Shown here in pieces: positions 1-12,245 of a stretch of DNA of 63,185 nucleotides. The notes beneath the pieces were generated by a model. That model was given only the letters and a program-made list of their open reading frames with translations. It made no database searches and was not told the DNA's origin. The stretch is taken from NCBI GenBank assembly GCA_009731375.1, contig BJOX01000011.1, positions 202,116 to 265,300 on the forward strand, given 5' to 3'. A program made the position numbers and the translations under genes. Each line of letters begins with the position of its first letter. Position 1 is the first letter of the stretch. Source of the stretch: Paulinella micropora (lineage: Eukaryota; Cercozoa; Imbricatea; Euglyphida).

Positions 1-81
1 TCCTCCTCCTCCTGGATCTTCTTCTTCTCTTCTTTGATCTGCCTCCGAGAATTCACTCACTTCGGCGGTCTCTGTCGACAT
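1..81 (-). CDS. 5' end of gag of a Ty3-type retrotransposon (partial)
   Basis: The minus strand opens at an ATG (81-79) and stays open to the window edge, giving 27 residues that begin MSTETAEV and end in a Glu- and Gly-rich stretch. The gag of the complete Ty3-type element further right (ATG at 23208) also begins MST and is followed by an acidic stretch. The leader and LTR to the right of this ATG match that element as well. The rest of gag lies outside the window. This is a diverged sister copy of the 13.8-24.2 kb element. Identity as gag rests on this synteny, because the visible part is too short for a domain call. Confidence 0.55.
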   Translation of the reverse strand, partial: MSTETAEVSEFSEADQRREEEDPGGGG

Positions 82-867
82 GATGTCGTAGTAGTGATCA
101 ACAGGAGGACAGTGTCAGCTCCTATGTTTGGTTTTTGTTCGTTTGTGTTCTGTTCCTCCTTCAGTCGATTGACTAGTGAAGAGAGAAACTAATAGAGAGG
201 GTAGGATAAGATTCCCTGTCCTCTATGAAACACTGTTTGTATGTTTGTTTTTGTTTGAGAAAAATAGTCTTTGAGACTTTCTCCGATTTCTTGTTCTCCT
301 TACTCAGATTACTTTCTCCTCCTTCTTTTCTATATTGTATCTAGTATGAGGCACTTGGACCTACACACAGATAGTAATAGAGAAGCTAGAAAAGCTCTCC
401 TTGAGAAGTCGACAGTCGGTCGGATAGGTTCTCAGACCTACCTTTAGAAAACGATCAGAGATTTGCAAAAATACTCTGACGTATGTGTGAGATAATGCAG
501 ATAAATGCACAAACTAGAAGGGTAGAGTGTTGTGCTCCTGTCCCTATGCTTGTTTGTGTTTTGTGTGTGTTCCTTCACTCTTCTGTCCACCTCCTTCTTC
601 TTGGTCTCTGTGTGAGAACAGCAAGAACGACAGAGAGTTTGTATCTGATGTCTCCTTGTGAGCACACAGATACTGATTGGGCTAGAGGGTACGAGACACC
701 TGCTTGAGACCAATCAAATTATTTGTTTTGTGAAAGAGTTATGAGGGAGCTGTGTTGGAGTATTTGTTTTCGTCTGACGTCCCCGTGTGAGACAGGTCAG
801 TGAAAATTCACTCTGTTGCCTGTGTGGCAAAGCAGAAAGAAATCACCCTAGTGATGTGGACTCCAAA
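82..867 (-). other. Untranslated leader of the left-edge Ty3-type element
   Basis: This stretch holds no gene. Its sequence is recognisably similar to 23209-23969, for example around 370-490, where the gagaagtcgac and gagatttgcaaaaatactctga words recur in the same order. The PBS-like word TGGAGTCCAC follows the LTR on the minus strand. Short open frames here (such as 444-713) are shadows. Confidence 0.6.
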
Positions 868-1104
868 TGTAATGCCCCCAACGATAGCTCGTAAAAAGTC
901 GGTAATACAACCAAACACAGTCCTCAAGAATGAGAATGATGTCTCGTTATATTAGCTCAGTGAAGCCAAAAAGGAAAACGGCAACAGACCAGGAATAAAA
1001 TGGCATCAGGTCCAATCCGGACAAATAATACTGAAAAACAAGCTGGCGCACCTGTCACCAGGAAAAGGTATTTTTTACCGGCTATCCGGGGGGTGATGCC
1101 TACA
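868..1104 (-). repeat. LTR of the left-edge Ty3-type element (237 bp)
   Basis: It aligns along its whole length with the 247-bp LTRs at 13837-14083 and 23970-24216. On the minus strand it begins TGTAGGCATCACCCCC and ends in ACA, so it has canonical TG/CA ends. It is more diverged than the other two are from each other, so it belongs to an older insertion or a sister family. Confidence 0.75.
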
Positions 1105-1346
1105 GAGTTATTGATGTCTGTTTATAAAAAATCTAAAAATCTTTTTAATAAAATGCGGACGGTATTTAATTGTGAAACTCAGGAACTAGGAAAACAACAC
1201 AAGTGTCAAAGTTAATAATTAAAATTGAAAGTTGATGAAAAATCGTGGGAAAAAAGAAAAAGAGAAAAAAAACTAGTTTTTATTATCTTTCTGTTCTCAT
1301 TAAATCTTGCTTACTTAATAATAATGCCCCGATAATAATAATCATG

Positions 1347-1439
<93 letters not shown>

Positions 1440-1553
1440 GTGCTTCTCTGTCAATGGCTGATGCATTTCTGCACATGCGCCTCCATCGTCTCACCCGTGA
1501 GGGGAGTACGAAGAATTGACGATAAGCTCTAATGACACCCCCGCAAGGGCAGT

Positions 1554-1708
1554 TCCAACACTTCCAGACGGGCCGGTATGTTCAATGAAAATACTGGTCC
1601 AGACGGATCGGTATGTTCAATGAAAATACTGGTGGCACCGACGGGAATCGAACTGGCGACAGGGCCCAGATGGTAGAACTTGACCACTGGGCTATCACGG
1701 TGTCCAAA
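1554..1708 (-). mobile_element. tRNA-derived SINE, copy 1
   Basis: On the minus strand 1706-1631 carry a tRNA-like head. It has an A-box-like TAGCCCAGTGG (1694-1684), a B-box-like GTTCGATTCC (1652-1643), and nearly complementary 5' and 3' acceptor arms (GACACCG and CGGTGCC). The head is followed by two tandem copies of a body unit containing CAGTATTTTCATTGAACATA. The arrangement of tRNA head plus unrelated body, next to A/T-rich simple repeats, is typical of SINEs. The body has no coding capacity. Confidence 0.65.
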
Positions 1709-1716
1709 ATAATAAC

Positions 1717-1772
<56 letters not shown>

Positions 1773-1799
1773 TAATGATAATGATACCTTAACAATAAC

Positions 1800-1831
<32 letters not shown>

Positions 1832-1930
1832 TAATCATAATAATCATAATAATAATAATAACAATAATAATAATAATAGGCTTCCTCAGACTATAGCATC
1901 AGATCCAGATCCTGGACATGTGCCTCCATT

Positions 1931-2007
<77 letters not shown>

Positions 2008-2109
2008 AGATGGGGGNNNNNNNNNNNNNNNNNNNNNNNNNNNNNNNNNNNNNNNNNNNNNNNNNNNNNNNNNNNNNNNNNNNNNNNNNNNNNNNNNNNN
2101 NNNNNNNNN

Positions 2110-2216
2110 TTCCAGACGGGCCGGTATGTTCAATGAAAATACTGGTCCAGAAATAGACCGGTATGATCCATGAAAATACTGGTGGCACCGACGGGAATCG
2201 AACTGGCGACTGGGTA
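2110..2216 (-). mobile_element. tRNA-derived SINE, copy 2 (truncated)
   Basis: It repeats the body and B-box half of the SINE at 1554-1708, with the same two tandem body units. The A-box half is missing and is replaced by an AAT tract. The left side touches an assembly gap. Confidence 0.65.
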
Positions 2217-2410
2217 TAATAATAATAATAATAATAATATAATAATAGTGTATCTCCTGCCAATTGCTGAGCCAAAAGGCCATGTGCATCCAGTCCTCCA
2301 TTCCATAAGGAAAGTCTCCACACCAATCGGTGGAATAAAGGAAGTGACGGCATAGAACATTACTCTAGGAGCTTTATACCAATCAGCCCATGGAAAGGAC
2401 CGATGAAATA

Positions 2411-2483
<73 letters not shown>

Positions 2484-2497
2484 TTACTTTTAAAACA

Positions 2498-2972
2498 AAA
2501 CAGACATGCATACAGATATACATACACACATACATTTACACATACAACAGTTGAACTATAACATAATTTATTAAAAAAATAACATTCAAACTATTACATA
2601 CATACATAAATGCATACATACATACATACATACATACGTACATGCATGCATGCACACACACATACATCATGATATCACATACATACATACATACATACGT
2701 GTGTCAATAAAATGTACGAACATACATACGTACATACATACACATACATACATGCATACATACATACATTTACACAAACAACAGTTGACCTATGACATGG
2801 AAACAATAAAATTAAAACTAGTACTGCATACATACATACATACATGCATGCATGCATGCATGCATACAGTACATACATCATGACATGACATTCATAAATA
2901 CATACATACATACATACATACATACATACATACATACATACATGCATACATACATACATACATGCATGCAAG
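2498..2972. repeat. ACAT/CATG-type microsatellite field
   Basis: Imperfect acat, catg and related tetranucleotide arrays, with two embedded copies of a short tttacacaAACAACAGTTGA-like word. The His/Tyr/Ile-rich open frames here are repeat translations. Confidence 0.85.
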
Positions 2973-2979
2973 CATGTCT

Positions 2980-3446
2980 GCAATCTTTTTCATTCTGCTT
3001 GTTTTTTTCTTCCATTTGTCTTTTGGTCATTGTTTGTGGGCTGGATGCTGTTTGTTTTAGTTTTTTGCGAGTTTGTTTGTTTTTTCGGGGTGACTTTGCC
3101 TTGCATTTTTTTCCGGGGGGAGGGGGGAGTGAATTTATGTTTCATGGCTGCAATTTTTTTCATTTTGCTTGTTTTTTTCTTTCATTATTCTTTTTAATTA
3201 CTGCTTGGTGGCTGGATGCTTATTTGTTTGTGTTTTTTTGCGCGTTCGGTTGTTTTTTCGGGGTGACTTTGCCTTAATTTTTCCCGGGCGGAGGGGGGGG
3301 GGGGGGGTGTGAATTTTATGTCCCCATGGCTGCAATCTTTTTTATTCTGGTTGTTTTTTTCTTCCATTTGTCTTTTTGTCACTGTTTGTGGGCTGGATGC
3401 TTGTTTGTTTGTGTTTTTTTGCGCATTTGGCTGTTTTTTCGGGGTG
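2980..3446. repeat. Tandem repeat, about 175-bp unit, 2.7 copies
   Basis: Three consecutive copies start near 2980, 3150 and 3332. Each has gcaatctttttcattctg, then a tgtgggctggatgcttgttt-like part, a gcgcattt-like part and a G-rich gggcggagggggg part. The third copy runs into the gap at 3447-3456. No gene is seen. Confidence 0.8.
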
Positions 3447-3456
3447 NNNNNNNNNN

Positions 3457-4713
3457 CATCCCCGGCGTCGCCTCAGTACATACTGACCATCGTCGATCTC
3501 TTCTCGGGATTCCTCCAATTTATCCCGTGCATCTCCACGTCCGCGGAAGAAACAGTGGAACTCATCCTCAACCGGTGGGCCTACATCTTTGGTTTTCCGG
3601 AATCCATCTTCTCCGATTACCATAGTTCTTTCGTTGGAACGTTGGCCAAACGATTTTGCAGCGTAGCCTGCCTCGAACGGCTCACCACCGCGCCCTACTC
3701 GCATCATCAACTCGGCTACGTCGAATGCCGCCACAATGCAATCCGCACGGCCATCCAGTCTCTCCCCAAGGCAGAAAAGACCAACTGGCCCAGCATCATC
3801 CCTTCTCTCTACTTCGCTCAAAACACATATGTATCTACAGCGACCGGCACCACCGCCTTTGAAGGAATGCTCGTCCGCAAGCCCCGCTGCACGTTGGACT
3901 TCTTCGATTTGCCAGAGATTGTCAATGCCCGCGCCGCCGCCTCCAGCGCCGCCCTCGACGCCTCACCGACACTGTCAATACAACACTGTCAATACAGTCG
4001 GCCAAACAGATCGCCCTGCTGAACAGTGCCCGCACTGCTGTCACAGCCTACGTCAGCGCGTATATCACCGTTACCCGCGCCCGGTCCGTCGCTCAAAAGA
4101 ACAAAGGCCGCCGCAAGGCTGTCAAGGAATAGAAAGTAGACGACACAGTTTCCGTCTACCGCCCCAAGCCTTCCAAACAAGGCATTCCAGCCTCTTCCGT
4201 TCTCCAGTTCGACGGCCCCTACACCATCGTTGAGCAGGTCAGCTCCAACTGCTTCAAGCTGCGTCATCTCAAGACCGACAAGGTATTGAAACGCATCAAC
4301 CGCTCACACCTCGCGCCGTATACTGCATCCACTGATGGCGTCGCCCCGCTCAACACGGTCGCAGTAGACGATTACGATGACGACTCAGTCAACTACACAA
4401 TCGGCGAAGTCGTTGCATTCATCGACCGCGATCAGGTTAAACTTGGCATCGTTTTGGACGAGGACAGAGAACGAGGAAAACGACCTCGTAGTTCACCAGC
4501 TTGGTAAGACCTCAGACAAGAACCCTCTCTTCCGTCCCATCTACGAAGACACAAAGGATCAAACCACTATCCAGCGCTGGGGCAATCCTTGAGCTACCTG
4601 GAAGCCTCTTCTCTTCGACACCACCAACGATCAAGTCGTCCATCGCCACGTCGAGTGGCGCCATCATAAGACCGACTCCCTGCAAACATCCTTAAAAGTC
4701 TTAAAGGACCTCT
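3457..4713 (+). pseudogene. Ty3-type integrase and C-terminal module, decayed
   Basis: The translation just right of the gap (frame of 3309-4022) reads as a retroviral-type integrase core. A TIVDLFSGF segment supplies the first Asp, IFSDYHSSF the second, and GYVECRHN the Glu. After a frame change near 4020 come a basic stretch, an in-frame stop near 4134, a GPY/F-type module (LQFDGPYTIVEQ) and an acidic tail, with another stop near 4590. The order integrase core then GPY/F is typical of Ty3 elements. No RT is left beside it, and the left end is cut by the assembly gap. It is dead by several stops and frame changes. Confidence 0.75.
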
Positions 4714-5730
4714 AATCACAGGTGAATCCTTCCCACTGCACATCTTCCAGAAAGGTAAGCAGGCAACATCGAAGGAATAGCCACCTCAACACTCTGTTTT
4801 ACTCATCGTACCGGCTTCACCCGCCACAGCACAGCGCTTTTCCCACTTGGCCCCCATCGTCCCTAGTCAAGCTACGCCACGACTAGAGTATCCCTGTAAG
4901 TCCTTGATCGCCTCTTATGCATGCAGCTCAACGATCATTCTCATCGAACCTGAACACCTCAGTGACTAAATCTGCACTGCATAATTGCTACATTAAACTT
5001 GGTTCATCTCGGCTGTGCGATACATGGCAATCTAGCTTCCTACGGCTCGACGTCAGCTCCCCGATATCAACGCATCGCTACTGCGCCTCAATTGTCTCAG
5101 TCCCGCTTCCGCATCCTGATATCCGGCCCCCCGGCTGATCTCCGTCTACAATGCGCTAGTAGTACACATCGACTTAATTCTTTTTCATCCTCCTCTTAGG
5201 TTTAAAGAGATTCATCTTTCTCTTTTCTCCTTTTCCTTTTTTTTCTGAGACTAGTCACTGACCAATCGTTAGTCACTCATTCTGCACGCAACTGTACTTA
5301 ACTGTTAGATCTGGGGGGGAGCTATCAGACTGACTCTGAGCACTTTAACGACCGGCCAAAACCACTACAGTTGACATTTTACTGTTTTTGACAGGCCAGT
5401 TAGATGAGAAATCATGGATTTTGATTTTGTCTCTTTCTCAGTCAGGAACCACAGCATCTTCGTGGGTTGCGGGATACATCCTCCCAGTGGTGGGCAGGCT
5501 AACGACACCACCCTGCATTGAAAGTTTGCATCCTTTTGTTCCAGTTCTCGTCTGACTCTATGGAGCCTGCTTACCAATTGGGGCAAGAATAAAATGACCA
5601 ACCAAAATTCCCTAAGTACTAGTAGTCCTGGGTGGCCTCCATTGGCTTCCTTTTTGGCAATCTTTTGGTTCTGTTCTTTTAGTGTGAAAAATCTGCTTTG
5701 TCGGGTGTGGCCTGCTTGACATATCCCAGG
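4714..5730. other. Spacer between the dead Ty3 fragment and the cullin gene
   Basis: No convincing gene. A G-run (about 5311-5325, gatctggggggg) resembles a polypurine tract and could mark the lost 3' LTR of the Ty3 fragment. The cullin promoter should lie in the last few hundred bases, but I see no diagnostic element. Confidence 0.4.
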
Positions 5731-7109
5731 ATGTCAGGACCAGACGAGATCATCAAGGTGCCCCCTTCTAGAAATGTAGAAACACTTCCGTTCTTTGATT
5801 TACCCTCTTTTGTCGCTTCTTCTTGCAGCTGGACGAAGGTTATGCAGAGGTGGAATCGAAAGGCATAAAGCCCTTCATTGCTCTTATCGAAAAGAACGAG
5901 CGAGAGTTTTTCAAAGCCAAGGATTTCGTGGCTCTCTATGAGTAACAAAAATCTATTTCTCTTCTTTTCTTCCCCATTCTGTCATCTCTGGCTCGTCTTC
6001 ACCTTGTGATGTGACCATCCGAGACACTTCTTTGGCTTCTTCTGAAGTTTCTTTTTCACAAGTGTTACTGTGTATTTTCAATTGCAGCAAAATCTTCAAA
6101 ATGTGCATCCAAAGAGATCCTTACAACTGGTCGGAACCAATGTACGAAAGATACACAAAGGTGCGTAAATAGCGTGCCACTTCTTTCACGCTTGCCTGTC
6201 AGAGACTGAGTATGTGTGTGTTTGTGAGATGCATTGAATGTGTTGTAGGCTATTGAGAACTATTTGATCGAAAAAGTGGCACCCTCGTAAGTTTCTTTAG
6301 TCTTTGTCTTCTTTCAGACTCCTCCTTGTTCATCGCGCAAACTTTATCCAGGCGCGCTAACTGATACCTCCGTTTTTGTTTTAGATTTAACGAAGCCAGA
6401 GATAAATACGACGTAGCCTTCCTGCAAGAGTGGGTCCAAAGGTCACCAACCACTCAAGTCTTCTCCGCAGTCACTGACCTCTGTTTGTTTGTTCACAGAT
6501 GGCACAATCAGAAATTGATTGTGGGGGGTCTAAGTAAGCTTTTTATGTACCTCGATCGCTTCTACACTCCGAACACAGACGGCGTCCGCAAGCTACAGGA
6601 ACAGGGTCGCTTTATGTCCCTTAGTGTGTTGTTGTTGTTGTTGTTGTTGCTGTTGCTGTTGTTGTATTTGCTGGTCTGGAGTCTGCTCAATCAACCTTTA
6701 GGATACTGGCTCTACAAAGAGAAGATCTTTGATGAGTTCAAGAAGTTTGCCTATGTGGCCATTCTCAACGGGATCGAAAAGGAGCGCAAGAACGAGGAGC
6801 AGGACAGACACTTACTGCAGAGCGCAGTCAATGTGTTCGTTGAAATGGGCTATCAGGTTTGTTGCCAGGAATTACTTTCGATGTTGGATCGTAAATTTGA
6901 ATTGGCAGGTTGACAACCAGTCTCTCAAAGTCTACAAATCAGATCTGGAGAAGTACATCGTGGAGCATGCGGGTCCGACATACCATGAGCATGTACACGG
7001 GCCCATGTGCACAGCAAACAACCACTCTCATGACGCTGTTCCACGAGCCAAACATCATGAACAGTGGAAACAGTTAAGCGAAACTGCAAGTGTTTGTATT
7101 CGTGGCACG

Positions 7110-7192
<83 letters not shown>

Positions 7193-7755
7193 NNNNNNNN
7201 NNNNNNNNNNNNNNNNNNNNNNNNNNNNNNNNNNNNNNNNNNNNNNNNNNNNNNNNNNNNNNNNNNNNNNNNNNNNNNNNNNNNNNNNNNNNNNNNNNNN
7301 NNNNNNNNNNNNNNNNNNNNNNNNNNNNNNNNNNNNNNNNNNNNNNNNNNNNNNNNNNNNNNNNNNNNNNNNNNNNNNNNNNNNNNNNNNNNNNNNNNNN
7401 NNNNNNNNNNNNNNNNNNNNNNNNNNNNNNNNNNNNNNNNNNNNCCCCCCCCCCCCCCCCCCCCCCCCTCCCTCCCTCCTCCTCCTCCTCTGGCGACGGG
7501 AAGATAACACCATCTCTGAATATTGTTTCGTACTGAGAGCTAGTGTGTCATAACTTCCCATTTTAGTACAGACCTGTTCCACTTTTTTCACACGTGGTGT
7601 GTTTCTCCCGTGGCAGGCGCGTTCTACAAGCGCCAATCACGCACCTGGATGGACCAGGACAGCTGCCCCAACTACCTGAAGAAGGCAGAGAAGATGCTGA
7701 GCGCGGAGAAGCACCGAGTAGAGAGCTACCTGCACCGCTCCACCATGGAACCGCT

Positions 7756-7797
<42 letters not shown>

Positions 7798-8691
7798 CTC
7801 TCTCCCTTTCTCCCCCCCCCCCCTCTCTCTCTGTGCCGAGAGAAGGAAGAAAGTAGCGAAGCAGAAAGGAATAAATTGAATGCATTAAAAAGTGTAAATG
7901 AAGAACATTTTCTTTCCTATTATGATTATTATGATTAAAAATCAGAAAGTAAATTGATGATTAAGTAAGTGTAGGTAGATAAGAAATCGAAATCCGAATC
8001 TAAGTATGTGGTTGGCCTATGTGCGTGTTTGCAGAGGAAGTGCTACGAGGAGTTGCTGCAGAACCACCAGGCTGAGCTGCTCAACAAGAAGACGGGCGTG
8101 GACTTCCTGCTGCAGAGCGACGCGCGAGACGACTTGTCAAGGCTGTTTCGTGTGTACAAGAAGTACGAAGAAGACCTCCAACCAATCGCAGGTGATGATG
8201 ATGATGATGATGGTGGTGGTGATGATGATGATGATGATGATGATGTGATATTTCATTGATGATGATGATGATGATGATGATGGTGATAGATTTGGTGCAG
8301 AATCACATACAGAGAGCAGGGGAGAGCATCGTGGCCTCCACCAATCCCGCACAGCACGACCTGGTGACCAAGCTGATTTCGCTGCACCATCAGTATGCCG
8401 ACGTGGTGGAGACGTGTTTCGAGAAGCAAGCAGTCTTCACCAAGGCGCTCAAGAAAGCCTTCGAGGACTTCATCAACAAGGTTTGTGTGTATGTATGCTA
8501 TGTATGTATGTAATGTACGTATGTAATATGTACGTATGTATATATGTAAAAATGCCTAGGACCGCGTGTGCAGACTGCTGGCTAACTTATACATACATAC
8601 ATACATACATACATACATACATGTATACATACATGCGTAGGACGACCGTGTGTCAAGGCTGTTGGCCAACTTCATCAACGACGTGCTAACA

Positions 8692-8746
<55 letters not shown>

Positions 8747-8832
8747 CTTTCTTTCTTTCTTCCTTCCTTTCTTCCTTCCTTCCTTCCTTCCTTTCTTCCT
8801 TTTTTTCTTTCTTTCTTTCTTTCTTTCTTTCT

Positions 8833-8863
<31 letters not shown>

Positions 8864-9927
8864 CCCCCCCCCCCCCCCCCTCCCTCTCCTCTCCCNNNNN
8901 NNNNNNNNNNNNNNNNNNNNNNNNNNNNNNNNNNNNNNNNNNNCTCCCCCCCCCCCCCCCCCCCCCCCCCCCATCTCTCTCTCTCTCTCGCGCTCTCTCT
9001 CGCACTCTCACTCTCTTTGTTTAGTAGATGGTGCAGGGCAAGCCTCATTTTTTGTGCTTGCCTTGTGTAGGGGTGCGACAGTGAACCTGGCGGAGAGTGT
9101 AGACACAGCTCTAGACAATGTAGTGTGGTTGTACGGATACATCTCGGAAAAGGACATTTTTGAAAGGCATTATCAGCTTTTCCTCTCCAACCGGCTGCTC
9201 AACGGGCTGTGCGAGAGCGAACACACCGAGAAGGCCATGATCGCCAAGCTCAAAACCCACGCTGGTTATCAGTGGTGCAATAAACTAGAAGGTCCGCCAC
9301 TCCCTGCCAGCTTCTAGCCGTCTTAGTCCGGGTTAGGGTGCGGGAAGCCACGCTTAGGCCAGCTTTTGTTCTTTATTGCTCTTGTTGTTGCTGCTGCTGG
9401 CCTAAGTTGATTTTCTCGCACCTGAAACCTAGATGGTTTAGAAGCAAGTCTCACGCGCTTGTGCGTACGAGAAAAAGACAGAGACAAACAGACAGACAGA
9501 CACACACATACGAACACACACGGAGAGAGAGAGAGAGAGAGAGAGAGAACGGGAGGGCAGGAGTCACTTATATATGTCATGTTTTTTGCACTAACAGGTA
9601 TGTTTAAAGACATGCAGATGAGCAAAGACCTGATGGCTACGTTCAAGCGCAACCACGGCGAGGCCAAAGACATCGACATGAGCGTGTCGGTCTGCTCCTC
9701 AGGTGCAGCACGCTCTTTTTCTTTCTTCTTTCTTTCTTTCTTTCTTCTTTCTTTCTTTCTTTCTTTCTTTTCTTTTCTTTTTTTCTTTTTTTCTTTTTTT
9801 CTTTTTTTCTTTCCTTCTTTCCTTCCTTCCTTCCTTCTTTCTTTCTTTCTTTCTCCCTCTCTCTCTCCCTGCCCCCCCCCCCTCCTCCTCCTCCTCTCTT
9901 TCTTTCTTTCTTTCTTTCTTTTTTCTT

Positions 9928-9995
<68 letters not shown>

Positions 9996-10015
9996 CTTCT
10001 CTCTCCCTCTCTCCC

Positions 10016-10057
<42 letters not shown>

Positions 10058-11817
10058 CCTCCCTCTCTCTCTCTCTCTCTCTCTCNNNNNNNNNNCTCTC
10101 TGCAGCCCGGTACACAAGCGAGATTGTCGTGGGTGTAGGTTACTGGCCGGTGCAGAAATTTATCCAGCACAAACTACCACCGCCGCTGGCCAAGGTATGC
10201 ATGCATCAACAAGCACAACTACACTATGAGTACAATACCAAAAAAAGTTCTACACCAACAAGCACAATCATGTATAGATCACCACCGAGGTTAAAAAAAC
10301 GTTACATCAAGCACAACTATGCCATGTATAGATCACCACAAGTTGAAAAAAGTTCTACATCAAGCACAACTATGTCATTGTGTAGATAACCACCAAGTTC
10401 GAGAAGTTCTACATCAATAAGCACAACGGGCACAAGCTGACGTGGCACATGGACAAGGGGCGGGCCGACGTGCTGGTGAGGCATACATCTACATAGATAT
10501 ACATATACAACAAATATGCATTTACATCTACATCTACATCTACATCTACGTCTACATTTTCATCTGCATATAGTTATGCATCTACGTCTACATCTACATG
10601 TACCTAGGTGATCTTCTCGCCTAAGGTGTCACGCACGCTCGTCTGCACCACCTTCCAGATGATGATTCTGCTTTGCTTCAACGGGTAATTGTGTATTATC
10701 AATTCACCTAACAATCTCCACCATCCACCTATCAGACTGTCTACCTATCTTGTACCATCTTCCAGATCATGATGTAGCCCTTCTTTAACAGATCGTTCTA
10801 CCCATCCACCTATCTATTTTTCATCCACCAATCAATTCATCTACGCACGCTCGTGTGCACCACCTATCAATTTATTTATGCACCTTCCTTCCTTCCTTCC
10901 TTCCTTCCTTCCTTACTTACTTACTTACTTACTTACTTACTAACTTACTTACTGACACACTTACTTACTTACTTACTCACTCACTCGCTTACTGACTTAC
11001 TTCACTTGCTGCAGGGTGAAGCGACTCTCCTACAAGCAGATCCTCGATACCATTGGCGTGGCCGACCACGAACTGGCCCACCACCTCCTCTCCCTAGTCC
11101 ATCCTAAAGTCGCCGTGCTGCTCAAACGGCCTAACAACAAGGACCTGCAACCTGAGCACCAGCTCATCATCAACAACAAGTACATGAGCAAGCTACTCAA
11201 GGTGCCCATTCCGCTCATGACCCCGCTCAAGAAGGACGACGACATTAAGAAGGCAGAAGAAGAAATCATTGAGCTGTCGCGCCGTCACCAGATGGTCCCG
11301 CCTCACCTCACAGCACCCACTCTACCCACACACATAGACACAGAGAGAGGCGGGAAAAGGCAAGAATAGAATAGCGGGTGGTTGTCCGTTATGTTGCGCG
11401 CGACGTGTGGCCGACGGTGCTCGTGTGTGTAATTGCTACACTTGTACTTCTTGGTGATGTTGACTTTTGCATGAATTCTCTGTATGTTGCATGTTGGCAG
11501 GACGCGGCCATTGTGCGTATTATGAAGATCCGCAAGGAGATGAAGCACCCGCTGCTGGTCCTCTACCTACCTACCTATCTCCATCCATCCATCCATCCAT
11601 CCATCCATCTATCCATCCATCCATCTATCTTATCTATCTATCTATCTATCTATCTTTTTTTCTTTTCTTTTCTTTTCCTTTCCTTTCCTTTCCTTCCCTT
11701 TCCTTCCCTTCCTTCCCTTCCTTCCCTTCCCCTCCCTTTCCCTTCCTTTCCCTTCCTTTCCCTTTCTTTCCTTTCTTTTTTTCCTTTCTTGCTTTCCTTT
11801 CTTTCTTTTATTTCTTT

Positions 11818-11849
<32 letters not shown>

Positions 11850-11931
11850 TTCTTTCTTTTCTTTCTTTCTTTCTTTCTTTCTTTCTACTTACTTACCTAC
11901 CTACCTACCTACCTATCTACCTACCTATCTA

Positions 11932-11979
<48 letters not shown>

Positions 11980-12212
11980 TTATCCTCCCACTCTCCATTC
12001 CTAGATTGCCTTTTTCTTCAACGTCCTTCCTCCTCTTCTTTTTCCAGAACACAGTCTACCCGTGATTCCCATCCCGGACACATGCACAGTACACAAATTA
12101 TTGTTTGATGTGAAACTGCGTTCCTTTGCAAGGACTACATTCCTTTGCGACATCTCATCTATCTATGTATCTATCCATCCATCCATCCATCCATCCATCC
12201 ATCCATCCATCC

Positions 12213-12245
<33 letters not shown>

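Larger units (their letters stand above)
1326..2483. repeat. AAT/TAA microsatellite tracts
   Basis: Long, nearly uninterrupted AAT arrays lie at about 1326-1439, 1708-1880, 1931-2008 and 2410-2483, separated by SINE copies and a gap of N (2017-2109). The poly-Ile, poly-Tyr and poly-Leu open frames are translations of this repeat and not genes. Confidence 0.9.

Noticed and set aside
1631-1706. A functional tRNA gene on the minus strand
   Set aside because: A and B boxes are present, but the acceptor stem has a mismatch and no clear anticodon arm forms. It continues into a repeated body that is present twice, so it is a SINE head.
1245-1801. Open frames of poly-Ile, poly-Tyr and poly-Leu
   Set aside because: They are direct translations of AAT/TAA microsatellites with no unique sequence.
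2650-2983. His/Tyr/Cys-rich open frames
   Set aside because: They are translations of ACAT/CATG tetranucleotide repeats.
7055-7636. Proline-rich or glycine-rich protein over the poly-C tract
   Set aside because: The frame is a homopolymer plus assembly gap inside a cullin intron whose flanking exons join perfectly.
8556-10389. Long Arg/Glu- and Ser/Leu-rich open frames
   Set aside because: They are repeat translations of CT and CTTT arrays in cullin introns. The small real exons lie between them.
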